Shown piece after piece: positions 59,683 through 64,000 of a DNA stretch of 64,000 bases (the stretch's first letter is position 1; each line of letters opens with the position of its first letter). The translations under genes were made by a program, and so were the position numbers. The notes beneath the pieces are model-generated. The model saw only the letters and a list, made by a program, of their open reading frames with translations, did not search any database and was not told the origin of the DNA. The stretch covers positions 248,001 through 312,000 of the forward strand of contig NZ_JAJMZJ010000002.1 in NCBI RefSeq assembly GCF_021012875.1, written 5' to 3'. The DNA comes from Peptoniphilus sp. KCTC 25270. GTDB lineage: Bacteria > Bacillota > Clostridia > Tissierellales > Peptoniphilaceae.

Positions 59683-60867
59683 TTATTCTAAACCCTTGAT
59701 TCCACGAATCAATCGATCCATCGCCTCTTGAACGATCTCTCGAGGCGCTGCCAAATTCATCCGCTCAAATCCAATTCCTTCCTCGCCAAAGATATATCCC
59801 TCATCTAGGGCCAATTTTTCTCTATGCATCGCCTTTTCCAAGGCTTCCTGATCTTTCGAATAAGCCGAAAAATCCATCCATGCCAAATACGTCCCTTCCG
59901 AAGGAATCAGCTTCGCCTTAGGCAAATCCTTCTCCAATCTCTCTTTCACATACTGGAAATTTCCATCCAAATACCCGCGCAGTTCCTCTAACCACTCTTC
60001 CCCCTCATTATAAGCTGCAATGGTCGCCTCCACAGCAAATGGATTCGGACTAGACAAATTCAACACATCCCAAACATATTCTTTCCACTTTTTCTGCCAT
60101 TCCTTATTGAAAATAACAACGTTAGAAAGCTGTAGCCCCGCCAAATTAAACGTCTTTGAAGGAGCCGTACAAACTACAATTTGATCCAAAATGTCCTCCG
60201 CCACAGACACAAAAGGCGTATAGGTAATGCCCTCTCTTGTTAAATCGCAATGAATCTCGTCTGAAATTATCCATTTTTTGTATTTTTTAGCAAAATCCGC
60301 TACCGACTTTAGCTCCTCTTTCGTCCAAACCCGCCCAACGGGATTGTGAGGATTGCAAAGAATCATACCCTTTACCGATGGATCCTTGAATTTTTCTTCC
60401 AAATCTTCAAAATCCATAGAATACAATTCTCCATCATATTTCAAAGGCGAATTCACTACCTTTCGTCCTCGTGCCTCGATTTTATTGGTAAAAGGATAAT
60501 AAACCGGCCGCTGAATAATTACGCCATCTCCCTCTTCTGTCATCAACTCCAACAAATAAGAAATCGCCGGAACAATCCCGGGACAAAAAAATACATCCCG
60601 CGGATTCATTCCCCACTGATAGCGACGAGAAAACCAATCCGTTATAGACCGCTTTAGCGGCTCCGAATGATACATCGTATAACCAAAAATTCCATGGTTT
60701 AACCGCTTTTCCATAGCCGAAAGAATCTCCGGTGCCACAGCAAAATCCATGTCCGCCACCCAAAGAGCCAAGCTATCCTCGGGAGCTCCCTTTGGCAACA
60801 TCTCATGTTTCACAGCAAAAGTTTCCCTACGATCAATCACTGCATCAAAATCGTATTTATTTCCCAT
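59683..60867 (-). CDS. PatB/MalY-type PLP C-S lyase
   Basis: A 394-residue fold-type I aminotransferase-like enzyme. DSLALWVADMDFAVAPEI near residue 28 and LCNPHNPVGRVWTKEEL near 170 are typical. The PLP lysine lies in CTAPSKTFNLAGLQLSN near residue 236. The group has cystathionine beta-lyase activity and makes homocysteine, H2S and pyruvate. It overlaps the end of the ArsC/Spx-like gene by 11 bases, so they are co-transcribed. Confidence 0.93.
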   Translation of the reverse strand: MGNKYDFDAVIDRRETFAVKHEMLPKGAPEDSLALWVADMDFAVAPEILSAMEKRLNHGIFGYTMYHSEPLKRSITDWFSRRYQWGMNPRDVFFCPGIVPAISYLLELMTEEGDGVIIQRPVYYPFTNKIEARGRKVVNSPLKYDGELYSMDFEDLEEKFKDPSVKGMILCNPHNPVGRVWTKEELKSVADFAKKYKKWIISDEIHCDLTREGITYTPFVSVAEDILDQIVVCTAPSKTFNLAGLQLSNVVIFNKEWQKKWKEYVWDVLNLSSPNPFAVEATIAAYNEGEEWLEELRGYLDGNFQYVKERLEKDLPKAKLIPSEGTYLAWMDFSAYSKDQEALEKAMHREKLALDEGYIFGEEGIGFERMNLAAPREIVQEAMDRLIRGIKGLE

Positions 60868-61219
60868 TTTTCATCTCCTGTGCCCACTCTTTCCAAACTT
60901 TCTCCGCCAACCCTACTGTCGCTTTTTTTCCAAAACGGACAATCGGCGTCTTTAACAACTCCGGAGACTCTCGCAAAATCTCCTCCCGTTGTTCTTCCAC
61001 ACGATATTGAATATGAGCCAAGCCATCCTTGTCCTTGCTCTCCCAATTTACCATTTCTTCCAATCCGCCAACGTATTGAGCTACAGAACGAAACTCTCCC
61101 TTACTCAATTCCTTTTGCGTTAAATCCACAAACTGAAAATCCAATCCTCGTTCCTTAAAGAATCGTTGTGCCTTTTTCGTATCCTTGCACTTTTTCGTTC
61201 CAAAAATTTGTAAAGCCAT
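60857..61219 (-). CDS. ArsC/Spx-like thioredoxin-fold protein
   Basis: A 120-residue protein of the ArsC family. IFGTKKCKDTKKAQRFFKERGLDFQFVDL (about 5-33) starts the fold with one Cys near residue 11, where ArsC has CxnC and Spx CXXC. LLKTPIVRFGKKATVGLAEKVWKEW is the C-terminal ArsC signature. It might act as a reductase or as a regulator; the single Cys leaves this open. It overlaps the PatB/MalY gene. Confidence 0.85.
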   Translation of the reverse strand: MALQIFGTKKCKDTKKAQRFFKERGLDFQFVDLTQKELSKGEFRSVAQYVGGLEEMVNWESKDKDGLAHIQYRVEEQREEILRESPELLKTPIVRFGKKATVGLAEKVWKEWAQEMKNGK

Positions 61220-61287
61220 AGTCTTCCTTTCTACCTACAATCCAACCCCCAAATTATGATATACTATAGTACAAAGGAGTTGAATAA

Positions 61288-62052
61288 ATGATTCGATCAA
61301 TTAAAAAATATATACCCATTTTCCTTTTATCCTTACTACTAATCGGCTGCGACCAATCCCTACAATCCGAAAGTTTACCCGAAAATTGGGAAGTCGGCCA
61401 AGTCCTTCGAACCGTAGATGGCGATACCCTCGTCGTAAATATTGATGGCAAAGAAACCCGTGTACGCATGGTAGGAATCAACACCCCAGAAAGCGTTCAT
61501 CCCTCTGGTGTCGTTGAATATTACGGCCAAGAATCCAGCGATTTTACCAAAGAACAGCTCACTGGGCGAACCATCTATTTAGAAAGTGACGTTTCCCCTG
61601 AAGACCAATACCAAAGAGCCCTACGCTATATTTGGTTAGGTTTGCCTCAATCCACCTCTCCCACCCAAGAAGAATTTGACAAACTCTTCTACAATGGGAT
61701 TCTCGTAAAAAGAGGATATGCCCGAGAAATTATCTACGAACCCAACACAAAATATCAAGACATTCTCTACGATTACGAGCAAGAGGCCATTCGAGAACAA
61801 AGAGGCCTCTGGGACTCCGATTATGGTACCAAAGAAGTACCTGTAACTCCAAAAATTCAATCAGACAACCGAACCGAAAGTTCCCTAAAAGCAAACCAAG
61901 AAGAACAAAAAATCAAAGGAAACAAAAAAAGCAAAATTTACCATATGCCAACCGATCCCGACTATAACAAAATCAGCGAACAAAACGTTGTCTATTTTAA
62001 TAGCCAAGAAGAAGCCGAAGCCGCCGGATTTCGACGAGCCGGAAACAAATAA
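61288..62052 (+). CDS. Thermonuclease-family (SNase) lipoprotein
   Basis: A 254-residue exported nuclease. The signal peptide ends at lipobox LLLIGCDQ (Cys near residue 22). The SNase fold has TVDGDTLVVNIDGKETRVRMVGINTPES (about 43-70) and EDQYQRALRYIWL near 113, giving the metal- and phosphate-binding Asp and Arg residues. A polar C-terminal extension after residue 180 has an EXXA-rich tail. It would degrade extracellular nucleic acid. AAAGGAGTTG precedes the ATG; own terminator. Confidence 0.92.
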   Translation: MIRSIKKYIPIFLLSLLLIGCDQSLQSESLPENWEVGQVLRTVDGDTLVVNIDGKETRVRMVGINTPESVHPSGVVEYYGQESSDFTKEQLTGRTIYLESDVSPEDQYQRALRYIWLGLPQSTSPTQEEFDKLFYNGILVKRGYAREIIYEPNTKYQDILYDYEQEAIREQRGLWDSDYGTKEVPVTPKIQSDNRTESSLKANQEEQKIKGNKKSKIYHMPTDPDYNKISEQNVVYFNSQEEAEAAGFRRAGNK

Positions 62053-62068
62053 ATATCTTTACAAAAAT

Positions 62069-62120
62069 AAAAAGAACCTCCCAAAACGGGAGGTTCTTTT
62101 TTTATAGAAAGAAATTTCTT
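62069..62120. repeat. Terminator and flank, copy 1 of a duplicated segment
   Basis: AGAACCTCCC-AAAAC-GGGAGGTTCT hairpin with T7, then ATAGAAAGAAATTTCTT. It terminates the nuclease gene. The same 51 bases, with two small changes, recur at 62510-62560. Confidence 0.9.
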
Positions 62121-62154
62121 TCATTCACGTCATTCGTCAAAGCACCCTCCAACC

Positions 62155-62478
62155 ACGTCATTTCGACTAAGAAAACCGAAGGTTTTTGCATGGAGAAATC
62201 TCACCAGGGTCCACGTCCACCTAGGACAAAGCCCTTACCAGCAACAACGCACCCTCCCTACCACGTCATTTCGACTAAGAAAAAACGATAGTTTTTCGCA
62301 CGGAGAAATCTCACCAGGGTCCACGTACACCTAGAACAAAGCCCTTACCAACAACAACGCTCCCCCTACTACGTCATTTCGACTAAGAAAAAACGCTAGT
62401 TTTTTCGCACAGAGAAATCTCACCAGGGTGAGCATCTACCTGGGGGAAAGCCCTTGGGCGTGTGAACGTAAAAGGCAT
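62155..62478 (+). repeat. 108-bp tandem repeat, three units (R3-R5)
   Basis: The R1-type core starts (ACGTCATTTCGACTAAG) at 62155, 62263 and 62371, exactly 108 bases apart. Each unit runs through CACCAGGGT and CACCTAG/CACCTGG into a CAACAACGC or AAAGCCC spacer. The last unit has the R2-type 3' end (TTGGGCGTGTGAACG). Confidence 0.93.
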
Positions 62479-62509
62479 GTCAGATTTCAACAAACCAAAA
62501 ACAAACAAC

Positions 62510-62560
62510 AAAAAGAACCTCCCAAAACGGGAGGCTCTTTTTTATAGAAAGAAATTTCTT
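62510..62560. repeat. Terminator and flank, copy 2 of the duplicated segment
   Basis: Near-identical to 62069-62120 (GGGAGGC for GGGAGGT, one T fewer). It acts as the terminator of the convergent SLH-protein gene. The two copies bracket the 108-bp tandem array. Confidence 0.9.
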
Positions 62561-62563
62561 CCA

Positions 62564-64000
62564 CTATCGATTCAAATTCAAAACTTCTCTCCAAATTTCT
62601 TCTACTCCACCTTTTTCAACACGAACGAAAGTATGAGTATTAGAAGCTTCAACTACCTCATAATATCCCCAATGACTAGCGAACAAGTCGTTGAAATCAC
62701 GAATATTTTTCGCAACATCAATCAATCCTCTATCGCGAACCATTCTCTCGAACAAGCTGTTCAATACCTTCGCCGCTTCTGCACGAGTGATATTATCATT
62801 TGGTTTGAATGTTCCATCTGGATAACCATCAATACGATTGTTTCCATAAGCTTGATCAATCGCAGGTTCAGCCCAATGACCTTGAACATCTGCAAATGGA
62901 GCATCTCCATTGTTTGCTTTATCAATTGGCTTGATCATTTGAGCAAATTCCGCTCTAGTAATAGGAGCATTAGGACGGAAACTTCCATCTGGATACCCTT
63001 GCATCAAACCATTGGCAACAACGGCGTTAATTACACTGTTGTACCATCCACTAGGAGTATCCGTAAAGTTTGGCGCCTCATTATTGTTCAAACTATAGCC
63101 CTTCAAACGAGCCAACATAGCCGCCGCTTCTGCACGAGTCATGTTGCCATCTGGTTGAACCGATCCATCTGGATAACCAAAGATATATCCAACATGAACT
63201 CCTGTTTCCTCTTCTGGAGTTACAGGTTTCGAAGGATCAATCCATGGCGTTGGTTCAATCGGTGTAGGCTCTACCGGTTTTTTCGTAATCGTAACTGGTA
63301 CATTTACAATTTCTGTAGATCCATCCGGATAGGTTACTTCCACTTTACCCGTGTAATTTCCTGGCGTATTTACATCAATTGCACCCTCTGGTGTTACATC
63401 TTTGAATGTCGGTTGACCAGGATGTTCTGGGTCTTCAACATATCCTGGAACGGTTACATTATCAGTTAAGTCAATTGGTGTTCCTTCCTCTACAGTTTCT
63501 CCTACCACCACTGGGTCATAGGTATCTGCTTGGGTTGGATCTTCTTCTTTCCCAGTTACAGTAACCGGTACATCAACTACTTCTGTAGATCCATCAGGAT
63601 ACGTCACTTCCACTTTACCCGTGTAAGTTCCTGGCGTATTTACATCAATCGCACCCTCTGGCGTTACATCTGTAAATGTTGGTTGACCAGGATGATCTGG
63701 ATCTTCAACATATCCTGGAACGGTTACATTGTCAGTTAAGTCATAACTTCCACCTTGCTCTACTGTTTCAGAGGTAACTTGTGGAGTGTAAGTTTCTGCT
63801 TGCGTAGAGTTTGCTTCCACAGTTACTTTTACAGCTACTTCCTCAGACGAGTTATCAGGATAAGTTACCACAACTACTGCTAGTTTATCGCCTGCTGTTG
63901 TAGTATCAACCGGTTCTTTGTATGCAAATGTTGTTCCCTCTGGAAGCTCTGCCACATTACCTATTGATTTTTCAGCCACAGGAGTCTCTCCAACTTTTAC
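62564..64000 (-). CDS. SLH-domain surface protein with Rib-like repeats (5' end missing)
   Basis: The frame is open from the window edge to the stop at 62564, 478 codons, so the N-terminus lies outside. Visible parts, in order, are a beta-rich segment, then two tandem Rib-like units of about 80 residues, each with TDNVTVPGYVEDP, HPGQPTF, EGAIDVNTPG and GKVEVTYPDGSTE. A linker rich in Pro/Thr follows, then three SLH repeats (HVGYIFGYPDGSVQPDGN, LMQGYPDGSFRPNAPITRAE, RIDGYPDGTFKPNDNITRAE) and a C-terminal tail ending LFASHWGYYEVVEAS. It should sit on the cell wall via SLH binding to pyruvylated polymers. Confidence 0.93.
   Translation of the reverse strand, partial: VKVGETPVAEKSIGNVAELPEGTTFAYKEPVDTTTAGDKLAVVVVTYPDNSSEEVAVKVTVEANSTQAETYTPQVTSETVEQGGSYDLTDNVTVPGYVEDPDHPGQPTFTDVTPEGAIDVNTPGTYTGKVEVTYPDGSTEVVDVPVTVTGKEEDPTQADTYDPVVVGETVEEGTPIDLTDNVTVPGYVEDPEHPGQPTFKDVTPEGAIDVNTPGNYTGKVEVTYPDGSTEIVNVPVTITKKPVEPTPIEPTPWIDPSKPVTPEEETGVHVGYIFGYPDGSVQPDGNMTRAEAAAMLARLKGYSLNNNEAPNFTDTPSGWYNSVINAVVANGLMQGYPDGSFRPNAPITRAEFAQMIKPIDKANNGDAPFADVQGHWAEPAIDQAYGNNRIDGYPDGTFKPNDNITRAEAAKVLNSLFERMVRDRGLIDVAKNIRDFNDLFASHWGYYEVVEASNTHTFVRVEKGGVEEIWREVLNLNR

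Noticed and set aside
62462-63469. A 335-codon forward frame opposite the SLH-protein gene
   Set aside because: Its product is Ser/Asn/Arg/Trp/Ile-rich, as expected for the antisense of a repeat-rich SLH gene; the reverse frame has clear domains.

Overview
The window looks like the chromosome of a low-GC, strictly or mostly anaerobic Gram-positive bacterium. The evidence is AT-rich DNA, strong AGGAGG-type ribosome binding sites, short stem-loop plus T-run terminators, a surface protein with SLH cell-wall anchors, and many anaerobe-type redox proteins (EFR1-type flavodoxin/ferredoxin, rubredoxin, DUF438/hemerythrin, a desulfoferrodoxin-like domain, a NapH-like ferredoxin). A Tissierellia/Peptoniphilaceae-like host is my guess, not something the sequence proves. 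I found no rRNA, tRNA or CRISPR array.

Layout. 1-4.4 kb is accessory and decaying: a truncated zinc-ribbon gene, gene-free DNA with short broken reading frames, an ABC exporter with an HTH-AbrB regulator, and one alpha/beta hydrolase broken by five lesions. 4.4-17.3 kb holds housekeeping and transport genes: flavodoxin, RlmCD-type methyltransferase, a CofE-like ligase, a PopT-type (DUF368) lipid carrier transporter divergent from a PAP2-hom-anion permease operon, MATE, LOG, DUF1294, fRMsr and EFR1. 17.7-23.3 kb holds an amino acid permease, a Crp/Fnr regulator and a DUF438 hemerythrin-PAS protein that share a palindromic operator, and an OxlT-like MFS carrier. 24.4-27.2 kb is a Sau3AI/MutH-type restriction-modification cassette flanked by a near-identical hairpin sequence. 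27.2-34.5 kb holds an ArsR-permease-thioredoxin-DUF2200 operon, an HTH-desulfoferrodoxin fusion and a three-gene glycine betaine/proline ABC system (OpuA type). 34.7-39.5 kb is a run of co-directional genes headed by a second Crp/Fnr regulator: ferredoxin, NapH-like protein, CoA-disulfide reductase-rhodanese, rhodanese, racemase and macro domain. It suggests handling of sulfane sulfur and redox stress.

39.6-54.8 kb is dominated by transporters: CorA, SstT, NhaC, ThiW-TenA under a TPP riboswitch, OPT with a PqqD-like partner, AgcS, a queuosine-precursor (VUT) transporter under a probable preQ1-I riboswitch, and a second MATE. 54.9-64 kb holds a TGS-like/uridine-kinase fusion, a GntR-ABC module, rubredoxin, PatB/MalY, an ArsC/Spx-like protein, a nuclease lipoprotein and the C-terminal part of an SLH surface protein. 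Two gene-free islands here (56.6-57.4 and 62.1-62.6 kb) carry the same dispersed repeat family, with exact tandem periods of 47 and 108 bp.

No complete, plainly new defence or biosynthetic system is visible. The most promising leads are the shared Crp/DUF438 operator, the sulfur/redox gene run, the OPT-PqqD pair, the HTH-desulfoferrodoxin fusion and the repeat family.
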